64,000 nt of DNA, taken from an uncultured Lachnospiraceae bacterium (GTDB lineage Bacteria > Bacillota > Clostridia > Lachnospirales > Lachnospiraceae). The notes beneath the pieces are model-generated. The model worked only from the letters and a program-made list of their open reading frames with translations, ran no database searches and was not told the DNA's origin. The position numbers and the translations under genes are program-made. Positions 9,622 through 17,223 of this stretch are shown here, piece after piece (position 1 is the stretch's first letter; every line of letters begins with the position of its first letter). The stretch covers positions 18,096-82,095 of the forward strand of contig CATLGW010000006.1 in NCBI GenBank assembly GCA_949948715.1, given 5' to 3'.

Positions 9622-11256
9622 ATGCCGGTTACAGAGTTTCTGGACAGAAATGCGCGGCTTTACCCGGATGAGGTCGCACTGGTGGAGTTGAACCCGGACG
9701 AGAAGGATACCAGGAGGACTACCTGGAAGGAGTACGGGCTGATCGAGCCGGACAGGTTCCAGCCCTACCGCAGGGAGATCACTTGGAGCGTCTTTAACGA
9801 GAAGGCCAACCGTTTCGCCAATATGCTGATGGGGCGGGGCATCAAGAAGGGGGACAAGGTGGGCATACTGATGTACAACTGCCTGGAGTGGCTGCCCATC
9901 TATTTCGGCGTATTAAAGAGCGGCGCCGTGGCGGTGCCCTTTAATTTCCGCTATGACGCGGATGAGATTTTGTACTGCGCCGAGCTGGCGGAGACGGATG
10001 TGATCGTCTTCGGCCCGGCGTTTATCGGGCGGATGGAGGTGAATGCGGAGCGTCTTTGCAAGGGGCGGCTGCTCATCTATGTGGGGGACAACTGTCCCAG
10101 CTTTGCGGAGAGCTATCGCGAGCTGGTGGCCGACTGTTCCAGCCAGTCTCCTCATGTGGAAATTACGGAGGAAGATTTCGGAGCGATCTATTTCTCCTCG
10201 GGTACCACCGGATTTCCCAAGGCTATTTTACATAAGCACAGGAGTCTGACCCAGGCGGCGGAGATGGAGCAGAAGCATCACGGGACGGGCAGGGAGGACA
10301 CCTTTCTCTGTATTCCGCCGCTGTATCACACCGGGGCGAAGTTTCACTGGATGGGAAGCCTGGTGGCGGGCAGCCGTGCGGTGCTCTTAAAGGGGACGAG
10401 GCCGGAGACCATTCTATCCGCCGTGTCCACCGAGCATTGCAGCATTGTCTGGCTGCTGGTGCCCTGGGCTCAGGATATATTGGACGCCCTGGACCGGGGC
10501 GACTTGAAGCGGGAGGACTTTGAACTGGGGCAGTGGCGGCTGATGCACATCGGCGCGCAGCCCGTGCCGCCCTCGCTCATAAAGCGCTGGAAGGAATATT
10601 TTCCGGGGCACGACTACGACACCAACTACGGTCTGTCCGAGTCCACGGGGCCGGGCTGTGTGCACCTGGGGATGGAGAATATCCACAAGGTGGGGGCAAT
10701 CGGCGTTCCCGGCTACCGCTGGGAGTGCAAAATCGTGGACGAGGCAGGCCGGGAGGTGGCCCGGGGCGAGGTGGGAGAGCTGTGTGTGAAGGGGCCCGGC
10801 GTCATGACCTGCTATTACCGCAACGAGGAGGCCACTGCGGAGACACTGCGAGACGGCTGGCTGTTCACCGGCGATATGGCCAGACAGGATGAGGACGGCT
10901 TTTATTTCCTGGTGGACCGCAAGAAGGACGTGATCGTCAGCGGCGGAGAAAATATTTATCCTGTGCAAATTGAGGATTTCATGCGTAAGCATGACAAGAT
11001 CAAGGATGTGGCGGTGATCGGACTGCCCGACAGGCGACTGGGGGAGAAGACCGCCGCCATCGTGGAGGTGAAGCAGGGTATGAGCTGCACCGGGGAGGAA
11101 CTGCAGGAATACTGTATGGCGCTGCCCAGATATAAGCGGCCCAAGGAGATCATTTTCAGCGAGATACCCAGGAATGCCACCGGGAAGATCGAGAAGCCCA
11201 GGCTGCGGAAGATGTACGGGGCGGACGGACTGGTGGAAAAGGAAAACATGGCCTGA
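9622..11256 (+). CDS. AMP-forming acyl-/aryl-CoA ligase
   Basis: Member of the ANL (acyl-CoA synthetase) superfamily, which adenylates a carboxylic acid and passes it to CoA. Motif A3 is FSSGTTGFPKA. The A5-like region is NYGLSESTG, the A8 hinge is LFTGDMARQDEDGF, the core SGGENIYPVQIEDF follows, and the catalytic lysine is in the C-terminal ATGKIEK motif. Length is 544 residues, typical. The start is ATG 9622 after AGGAGAG. It is the first gene of a unit with iorA and iorB, so the acid is probably an aryl acid such as phenylacetate or indoleacetate; substrate choice is inferred from that context only. It could instead be a medium-chain fatty-acyl ligase. Confidence 0.88.
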   Translation: MPVTEFLDRNARLYPDEVALVELNPDEKDTRRTTWKEYGLIEPDRFQPYRREITWSVFNEKANRFANMLMGRGIKKGDKVGILMYNCLEWLPIYFGVLKSGAVAVPFNFRYDADEILYCAELAETDVIVFGPAFIGRMEVNAERLCKGRLLIYVGDNCPSFAESYRELVADCSSQSPHVEITEEDFGAIYFSSGTTGFPKAILHKHRSLTQAAEMEQKHHGTGREDTFLCIPPLYHTGAKFHWMGSLVAGSRAVLLKGTRPETILSAVSTEHCSIVWLLVPWAQDILDALDRGDLKREDFELGQWRLMHIGAQPVPPSLIKRWKEYFPGHDYDTNYGLSESTGPGCVHLGMENIHKVGAIGVPGYRWECKIVDEAGREVARGEVGELCVKGPGVMTCYYRNEEATAETLRDGWLFTGDMARQDEDGFYFLVDRKKDVIVSGGENIYPVQIEDFMRKHDKIKDVAVIGLPDRRLGEKTAAIVEVKQGMSCTGEELQEYCMALPRYKRPKEIIFSEIPRNATGKIEKPRLRKMYGADGLVEKENMA

Positions 11257-11297
11257 GAGAGGGCGGATACCGTATGTTCAAAATACCCATAGTCAGT

Positions 11298-11326
11298 GCC
11301 GTATATGCGGCGGAATGAGAGGAAAC
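11298..11326 (+). repeat. Hairpin-SD cassette before iorA
   Basis: GCCG (11298-11301) can pair with CGGC (11308-11311). The sequence then runs GGAATGAGAGGAAAC straight into ATG 11327. Similar elements precede iorB, the GntR gene and the cardiolipin synthase gene. Confidence 0.6.
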
Positions 11327-13051
11327 ATGAGAGAATTGATGCTTGGCAACAAGGCGGTTGCCAGAGGAATGTACGAGGCGGGGTGCAGGGTGGTTTCCAG
11401 TTATCCCGGCACGCCCAGCACGGAGATCACCGAAGAGGCGGCTCTGTACGACGAAATATACTGCGAGTGGGCGCCCAACGAGAAGGTGGCGCTGGAGGTG
11501 GCTCACGGAGCCAGTCTGGGGGGTGTGCGGAGCGCCTGCGCCATGAAGCATGTGGGGCTGAATGTGGCGGCGGACCCTCTGTTCACCGTATCCTACCAGG
11601 GGGTGAACGCGGGGTTTCTGATCTGCGTGGCGGACGACCCGGGGATGCATTCCTCCCAGAACGAGCAGGATTCCCGGCACTATGCCCGGGCGGCAAAGGT
11701 GCCCATGCTGGAGCCCTCGGACTCGGAGGAGGCCCTGCTTTTCACCAAGAGAGCTTTTGAGATTTCCGAACGGTTTAACACGCCGGTGCTTTTGAAGATG
11801 TGCACCAGGGTCTCCCATTCTCAGAGCGTGGTGGAGACGGGAGAGCGGATTGTTCCCCCTCAGGTGCCCTATGTGAAGGACCCGGCCAAGGTAATGATGA
11901 CGGTGAACTCCAGGAACGCCCATGTGCGGGTGGAGGAACGCACAAGAGAGCTCATAGCCTACGGGGAGAGCTGTGATTTGAACCGGGTGGAGATGGGGGA
12001 TACCTCCCTGGGAATCATCACCTCCTCCACATCCTATCAGTATGCCAAGGAGGTGTTCGGAGAGGAGGTAAGCGTCCTCAAGCTGGGCCTGACCTATCCC
12101 CTGCCGGAGAAGCTGATTATCGACTTTGCGTCAAAGGTTGAGCGGGTGGTGGTATTAGAGGAACTGGATCCCATCTTGGAGGACCATTGCAGGAGACTGG
12201 GGATAAAAGTTTCCGGCAAGGATATTTTCCCCATATGCGGAGAGTTTTCCCAGAATCTGGTGCGGGAGTGCCTGGGGAAGGAGATCCCGGAAACGCTTCG
12301 TATCCAGGATGCCATACCGGGCCGCCCCCCCGTCATGTGCGCGGGCTGTCCCCACAGGGGAATCTTTTATGTGCTCCACAAGAAGGACTGCATGGTATAC
12401 GGAGATATCGGCTGCTATACCCTGGGGGCGCTGTCCCCTCTAAACGCCATGGATTTAAACGTGTGCATGGGAGCCTCCTGTTCCGGACTTCACGGCTTCA
12501 ACAAGGCCCTGGGGGCGGAGGGGGAGAGAAAGAGCGTGGGCGTCATCGGGGACTCCACCTTCATCCACTCCGGCATCACCGGTATCACGGATATCGCCTA
12601 CAATATGAGCAATTCCACGGTGATTATTCTGGACAATTCCATCACGGGCATGACGGGGCATCAGCAGAATCCCACCACAGGCAAAAATCTTCGGGGCGAG
12701 CCCGCCGGAAAGGTGGACTTGGAGGCATTGTGCCGCGCCCTGGGCTTTGACCGGGTGCGGGTGGTGGACCCTTACGATCTGGAGCAGGTGGAGACGGCGC
12801 TGGAGGAGGAGCTGGCCGCGGAAGCGCCCTCCATCATCATCAGCCGCAGGCCCTGCGTGATGATCAAGGGGACGGTCCACGGGGAGCCCTTAAAGCCGAA
12901 GGAGGATAAGTGCGTGGGCTGCAAGGCCTGCATGAAGATCGGCTGCCCGGCCATATCCGTGAAGGACGGAAAGGTTAAAATTGACACGACGCTGTGCATC
13001 GGCTGTAAGGTATGTACCCGGATGTGCAAATTCGGCGCGCTGCAGGCATGA
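11327..13051 (+). CDS. iorA: Indolepyruvate ferredoxin oxidoreductase, alpha subunit
   Basis: Thiamine-diphosphate subunit of the enzyme that interconverts aryl-pyruvates with aryl-acetyl-CoA, CO2 and reduced ferredoxin. The N-terminal pyrimidine-binding domain opens with GNKAVARG and SSYPGTPSTEI. The TPP-binding region includes GDIGCYTLG (359-367) and GDSTFIHSGITG. The C-terminus carries two [4Fe-4S] motifs: C529, C532, C535 with C540-P, and C557, C560, C563, C567. The 574-residue length fits. I prefer ATG 11327, which has GAGAGGA at the right distance, over ATG 11315. IorB is encoded 60 bp downstream and the two would form the oxidoreductase. Confidence 0.95.
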   Translation: MRELMLGNKAVARGMYEAGCRVVSSYPGTPSTEITEEAALYDEIYCEWAPNEKVALEVAHGASLGGVRSACAMKHVGLNVAADPLFTVSYQGVNAGFLICVADDPGMHSSQNEQDSRHYARAAKVPMLEPSDSEEALLFTKRAFEISERFNTPVLLKMCTRVSHSQSVVETGERIVPPQVPYVKDPAKVMMTVNSRNAHVRVEERTRELIAYGESCDLNRVEMGDTSLGIITSSTSYQYAKEVFGEEVSVLKLGLTYPLPEKLIIDFASKVERVVVLEELDPILEDHCRRLGIKVSGKDIFPICGEFSQNLVRECLGKEIPETLRIQDAIPGRPPVMCAGCPHRGIFYVLHKKDCMVYGDIGCYTLGALSPLNAMDLNVCMGASCSGLHGFNKALGAEGERKSVGVIGDSTFIHSGITGITDIAYNMSNSTVIILDNSITGMTGHQQNPTTGKNLRGEPAGKVDLEALCRALGFDRVRVVDPYDLEQVETALEEELAAEAPSIIISRRPCVMIKGTVHGEPLKPKEDKCVGCKACMKIGCPAISVKDGKVKIDTTLCIGCKVCTRMCKFGALQA

Positions 13052-13082
13052 ACGTAAGGGAGCTTTTCCATAAATTGTATGT

Positions 13083-13111
13083 GCCGCTTGGGCGGCGGAT
13101 TGTGAGGAAAA
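13083..13111 (+). repeat. Hairpin-SD cassette before iorB
   Basis: GCCGC (13083-13087), loop TTGG, GCGGC (13092-13096), then GGATTGTGAGGAAAA directly before ATG 13112. It is nearly identical to the copy before the GntR gene at 40894. Confidence 0.65.
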
Positions 13112-13684
13112 ATGACTAAGAATATTATGATTGTGGGCGTTGGCGGCCAGGGCACGCTCTTAGCCAGCAAGCTGCTGGGATATGTTTTGCTGGGGCAGGG
13201 ATACGATGTGAAGGTCTCCGAGGTTCACGGGATGAGTCAGAGAGGCGGAAGCGTGGTCACCTATGTGAGATATGGGGAGAAGGTCTACTCCCCTGTGATA
13301 GACAGGGGTGAGGCGGATATGATCATCTCCTTTGAAAAATTGGAGGCGGCCCGCTGGCTGGAATACTTAAAGCCCGGGGGTCTGATCATCACCAACACCC
13401 AGGAGATGGAGCCCATGCCGGTGGTCACCGGGGCGGCTGTCTACCCCGAGGAGCTGGTGGAGAAGATGCGGGCGGCAGGAGCCCGGGTGGACGCGGAGGA
13501 CTTCCTGGCGCTGGCCGTACAGGCCGGTTCCCCCAAGGCGGTCAATATTGTACTTCTGGGCAGGTTTTCCAGGTATTTTCCGGAGATCACGGAAGAGGAC
13601 TGGCAGCAGGCCATCACGGCGGTGGTGCCAAAGAAATTCCTGGAACTGAACCGCAGAGCCTTTGCCATGGGAAAGGGCGCGTGA
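13112..13684 (+). CDS. iorB: Indolepyruvate ferredoxin oxidoreductase, beta subunit
   Basis: 190 residues of the pyruvate/ketoisovalerate oxidoreductase gamma-domain family. The N-terminal glycine-rich segment IVGVGGQGTLLASKLLG and the VSEVHGMSQRGGSV motif are diagnostic. It pairs with IorA to complete the aryl-pyruvate:ferredoxin oxidoreductase. ATG 13112 is preceded by GAGGAAAA and a small hairpin. It is the last gene of the ligase-iorA-iorB unit; the next gene, at 13718, is on the opposite strand only 33 bp away, and I see no strong terminator in that gap. Confidence 0.95.
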   Translation: MTKNIMIVGVGGQGTLLASKLLGYVLLGQGYDVKVSEVHGMSQRGGSVVTYVRYGEKVYSPVIDRGEADMIISFEKLEAARWLEYLKPGGLIITNTQEMEPMPVVTGAAVYPEELVEKMRAAGARVDAEDFLALAVQAGSPKAVNIVLLGRFSRYFPEITEEDWQQAITAVVPKKFLELNRRAFAMGKGA

Positions 13685-13717
13685 AACAGACCGTGTTTCG
13701 GCAAGCTGTTTCTGGGG

Positions 13718-14566
13718 CTATATTCCCAATAGAGCCGCTCCGTTTTGTCCCAGGATTTTAAGGAGCTCCTGGTGGGTAAGCCCGGTTTTTTCCAAGGCCG
13801 CCAGGGTTTCCTTTTGGCCGCCCCAGGGGCTGTCGCTGCCGAACAGGACGCGGTCCGCGCCATGTTTCCTCACCATGCGCAGAAATTCTTCGTCGCAAAG
13901 ACGATAGCTCTCGCTGTGCTCCCGCGGGGTGTTCGGGGCGGAGCGCAGGGGCAGGAGGCAGAAGGAGGTGTCCAGCCACACATTCCTTCCCACTAACTGC
14001 TCCTGGGTTTCTTTCCAGCAGTTCCATCCCCCCATGTGCGCCAGAACCAGCTTGGGCGGATTGAGGGCGTCCAGCATGGACGCGATATGGGAAACAGAGG
14101 AATATTCCCGGTCGGGATGGCTGATGTCATATCCCGCGTGAATCAGTACGATCAAATCATTCTCACAGGCGCAGGAGATGATGCGCAGATATCGGATGTC
14201 ATCCAGGAAGGTTTGCTGGAAAACGGGATGGAGCTTGATTCCCCTCACTCCGTTTTGCGCCAGGGAACGCAGAATGGAGCGGAAATTCTCATTGTCGGGG
14301 TGGACGCCCCCGAAGGACAAAAGTCCCGTCTTTCGGAAAACCGCGTTTTGTTCCATGGCGATCCGATTGATATCCTCCTGCTGGTCAGGCTTTGTCACCA
14401 CCGGGAGCAGCACCGAGTAATCGATGCCGGCCTCCTCCATGGAACGGCGAAGGTCGTCCCCCGTTCCGTCCAGACAGTTTAACATACTGGCGCTTTTTGC
14501 CAGCTTTCCCACCGCCCGTTTTGCCAGGCCGTCCGGGAATATGTGGGTGTGAAAATCTATAATCAT
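13718..14566 (-). CDS. Metal-dependent amidohydrolase (TIM-barrel, COG2159-like)
   Basis: 282 residues starting MIIDFHTHIF, with the metal-binding H6-x-H8 pair at strand 1. Further features are GIKLHP, the histidine in VLIHAGYD, VLAHMGG, and the late FGSDSPWGG aspartate, giving the order expected for an amidohydrolase of the decarboxylase/hydrolase subgroup. The frame is open upstream to 14623, but ATG 14566 begins the conserved domain and has AAAGG upstream. The substrate is unknown. It lies downstream of, and in the same direction as, the P-loop protein at 14670-15242. Confidence 0.85.
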   Translation of the reverse strand: MIIDFHTHIFPDGLAKRAVGKLAKSASMLNCLDGTGDDLRRSMEEAGIDYSVLLPVVTKPDQQEDINRIAMEQNAVFRKTGLLSFGGVHPDNENFRSILRSLAQNGVRGIKLHPVFQQTFLDDIRYLRIISCACENDLIVLIHAGYDISHPDREYSSVSHIASMLDALNPPKLVLAHMGGWNCWKETQEQLVGRNVWLDTSFCLLPLRSAPNTPREHSESYRLCDEEFLRMVRKHGADRVLFGSDSPWGGQKETLAALEKTGLTHQELLKILGQNGAALLGI

Positions 14567-14607
14567 CAGCAAACACCGTGCCTTTCTGTGTCCTGAGAGC
14601 TTTAATC

Positions 14608-14642
14608 CCGCGCCCTCCGTCAAGGGCGCGGAATCTGTTTTT
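14608..14642 (+). terminator. Possible terminator hairpin (plus-strand polarity)
   Basis: CCGCGCCCT (14608-14616) pairs with AGGGCGCGG (14623-14631) around a six-base loop, followed on the plus strand by AATCTGTTTTT. The flanking genes are on the minus strand, where no T-run follows the hairpin. Its role is therefore unclear. Confidence 0.35.
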
Positions 14643-14669
14643 CTCGGAATAATATTCTCCGGAGATATA

Positions 14670-15242
14670 TTATTTACCGTCGGGAAGGGGTTTACCCATA
14701 AAACCGTCTATCTTCCGCAGGATGCTCACATCCGTCTGGTAGGAAAAATCGTCGGCGTCAATATACAATATATTTCCGCAGATTTCTTCTTTTCTCGTAC
14801 GTTCCGTCATCGCCGCAAAATCATCGAAATTGTCTATGGTGGTGCTCAGATGGACGGGATGTCTGTTTTCGTGGTACATGCGGTTCAAATATCTTTGGTG
14901 CAGCGTTTCCGCCTTTCCCCGCAGCGCCAGAGTCAGCGTCTCATAGCCGTGTTTGGCGGCGATTTCCTGCAGACGGGACAGCTCTCCCGCGTGAAAGTTC
15001 GCCTCCAGGATGAGGGAGCCGTTCACTTTGACAAATTCCGAATAAATAAATATCATCAATTCCATGGTGGCATTGGAGAGTTTCAGATTCTCCGCCCGAT
15101 TGGTGAAACCCACGGTGTCTCCCAGGATTTCCTTGATGGTGTCCTTGTTGAAGGCATTTACATGGTATCGCTTCGCAAGGATTTGGGAGAAGGTGGTTTT
15201 TCCGGCGGCTATGTCTCCGGTGATTAAAAGCAGTTTGTTCAT
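14670..15242 (-). CDS. P-loop kinase-like NTPase (AAA_33 type)
   Basis: 190 residues beginning MNKLLLITGDIAAGKTT, where GDIAAGKT (9-16) is a Walker A motif. The size and the following NKDTIKEILGD segment fit the zeta-toxin/chloramphenicol-phosphotransferase-like small kinases, which usually phosphorylate a small molecule. LTLALRGKAETLHQRYLNR looks like the usual region with lid arginines. The substrate is unknown. ATG 15242 is placed by AAAGGAGG about eight bases upstream; the frame is open further back to 15293. It has its own promoter at 15353-15381 and may be cotranscribed with the amidohydrolase downstream. Confidence 0.8.
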   Translation of the reverse strand: MNKLLLITGDIAAGKTTFSQILAKRYHVNAFNKDTIKEILGDTVGFTNRAENLKLSNATMELMIFIYSEFVKVNGSLILEANFHAGELSRLQEIAAKHGYETLTLALRGKAETLHQRYLNRMYHENRHPVHLSTTIDNFDDFAAMTERTRKEEICGNILYIDADDFSYQTDVSILRKIDGFMGKPLPDGK

Positions 15243-15352
15243 AATGTTAGCGGTTGCCTCCTTTGGATGCAAATTTGTGATGCGCCGGTACAATTGTCCT
15301 ATTCCCCGTGATTTGGGAATAGACCCGAAGTACTTTTTCTTCTTATGCAGAT

Positions 15353-15381
15353 ATTATACCAAAGAACTTAAAAAAGTGCAA
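15353..15381 (-). promoter_or_regulatory. Promoter of the P-loop kinase gene
   Basis: Read on the minus strand: TTGCAC (15381-15376), 17 bp, then a perfect TATAAT (15358-15353). Confidence 0.75.
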
Positions 15382-15424
15382 AATGATAAGAGGAGTCACA
15401 GGATGGGGAGACCGTAAAACCTTG

Positions 15425-15453
15425 TTGATTTTGCGGTCATGCCGGGATATAAT
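15425..15453 (+). promoter_or_regulatory. Promoter of the membrane protein gene at 15540
   Basis: TTGATT (15425-15430), 17 bp, TATAAT (15448-15453). With the minus-strand promoter at 15353-15381 it fills the 297-bp divergent gap. Confidence 0.7.
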
Positions 15454-15539
15454 GAGTGTGTGCCTGTGGCACACTCCCTGCACGAATCGGAGAGGAGCGT
15501 AGACCAATGCGGCATCAGGATAAGGGGGAGGTTTTCTGT

Positions 15540-17153
15540 ATGAAAATAAAAATGATTTCTGCTGCCATTGCGTTCCTGTCACTGATACTCTTCATTCCCG
15601 TCTTTGTATGCACTATATTGGCGGGGAACCATATGAATTATAACGAGGAGCATAAGATTGCGCTGCTTTGGCCCAATACGGCTCTTTTCCTTTTTGGGAT
15701 CCTGGTGCTGTTGGTTTTGGGAGGCTTGTTTTTGCTGGCCGGCAAGGTGCCCTGTCATAAATATACAATCATAGGAGCGGTTCTTTTCTGTTTTATTTTT
15801 TATGTCGTTAAGGTTGAGATTTCCAAGTGCATTGCGTTTTATGGGGGATGGGACTGTGGAATGGTGGCCAATTCCGCCCGGGATTTTTTTAACAAGCAGG
15901 ATATTGGATACAGTGATTATTATGCCATATATACTAACAATGTACCCATTGCCTGGCTTTTATATATTTTGTATCAATTCTCGCGTTCCCTTGGAAGTTA
16001 TGCGTATAATCCGGAGTTTATCTGGATTCAGTTTCAATGTCTCATGTTTGCGTTTGCTGTGTTCTTTTCTGCCATGGTCGTTCTGGCGGTCAAAAGGAGG
16101 GCGGATTATGCCCTATTGAGCTTGTTGGTCGGCGGGATTTTTTTAGGGCTCTGTCCATGGCAGATCATTCCTTATACGGATGGCAGCACCATTGCAGTGT
16201 CTGTGTTTGTGGTGCTTTTGTATGCGGTTTTTCGGCGCACAAGGGCATGGTACAGATATGTTATCTGGTTGGCCTTGATTTTTACAGGTGCGGTGGGAGG
16301 CGTTGTGAAGGCGACGTGTTATGTGTCCGTCATCGCAGTCGCGGCGGTAGATTTTGTCTGGCTGGTATTTGAAAAGAGGCGTATGTCCGAAAAGGTTAAA
16401 GAGCTGGCAATTCGTGCCGTTCTTTTATCGTGCGGTTTTATGCTTGCCTTTTGGTGCAGGGAAGGTATGTACAGAACGCTGCGTTTTGTTCCGGAATACG
16501 ACAAACAGATGACCTGGAGCAATTATTTTTATAATGGGCTGAATGAGGAGACAACGGGCGCATGTTCCGGAGACGGACTGATCATTGCCCAGTCCTATGC
16601 CGATTATTCCAGGAGATTCCGGCAATCGGTGGAGCTTCATTATGCCAAGGACAGGATTGTGGCGAAGGGATTTTGGGGAATGCTTGATTTTTGGCTCCGC
16701 AAGCAGGTGATGAATTTTAACGACGGAACCTTCGGATGGTATCAGGAAGGGTATTTCAACGCGTGGGAGTATGAGGAAATTACAGACAGCCGTCTGAAAG
16801 AGCCCTTGCGGGACTTTTATTGGGAGGAAGGGGACGGATATCTGAGCTTTAACACATGGAGCCAGGGCATATGGATTTTTGTGCTGTCCGGCATTGTGGC
16901 GGAGGCGATTTTTGTTGCCGCGGCTTTCTTTCAGAAAAAGGCCTGTTCAGAGGAGCTGTGTTTGAGGACGGTGATGGTTGTTATATTTATTGGGGCATTC
17001 CTTTTTGTGATGCTGTTTGAGGGAAGGTCACGGTATCTGCTGAACAACAGTCCGATATTTGTTACAATGGCGGCGCTGGGTTACGGCGACCTGTTTGCGA
17101 ACGTGCGCATTTTGGCAAAAAGGCTTGCATCAGGAAAGCGGAATAACGTATAA
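15540..17153 (+). CDS. Polytopic membrane protein, GT-C glycosyltransferase-like
   Basis: 537 residues with about ten to twelve hydrophobic helices. An aspartate-containing loop lies after the third helix (FYGGWDCGMVANSARDF), and a large soluble region follows the central helices (about 310-440). This is the usual plan of GT-C transferases that use polyprenyl-phosphate sugars; the family assignment is by architecture only, and resemblance to the TIGR03766 membrane family is from memory. ATG 15540 follows GGGGGAGG; ATG 15507, after GGAGAGGAG, is a real alternative. Base use is more AT-rich than the flanking genes, which may point to recent acquisition. Confidence 0.72.
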   Translation: MKIKMISAAIAFLSLILFIPVFVCTILAGNHMNYNEEHKIALLWPNTALFLFGILVLLVLGGLFLLAGKVPCHKYTIIGAVLFCFIFYVVKVEISKCIAFYGGWDCGMVANSARDFFNKQDIGYSDYYAIYTNNVPIAWLLYILYQFSRSLGSYAYNPEFIWIQFQCLMFAFAVFFSAMVVLAVKRRADYALLSLLVGGIFLGLCPWQIIPYTDGSTIAVSVFVVLLYAVFRRTRAWYRYVIWLALIFTGAVGGVVKATCYVSVIAVAAVDFVWLVFEKRRMSEKVKELAIRAVLLSCGFMLAFWCREGMYRTLRFVPEYDKQMTWSNYFYNGLNEETTGACSGDGLIIAQSYADYSRRFRQSVELHYAKDRIVAKGFWGMLDFWLRKQVMNFNDGTFGWYQEGYFNAWEYEEITDSRLKEPLRDFYWEEGDGYLSFNTWSQGIWIFVLSGIVAEAIFVAAAFFQKKACSEELCLRTVMVVIFIGAFLFVMLFEGRSRYLLNNSPIFVTMAALGYGDLFANVRILAKRLASGKRNNV

Positions 17154-17223
17154 TTGAACCAACGGTATTTACAGACGCGCCATTCTCTGGCAGGAATTGG
17201 CAGGAACGGAAAAGGTAAATATT

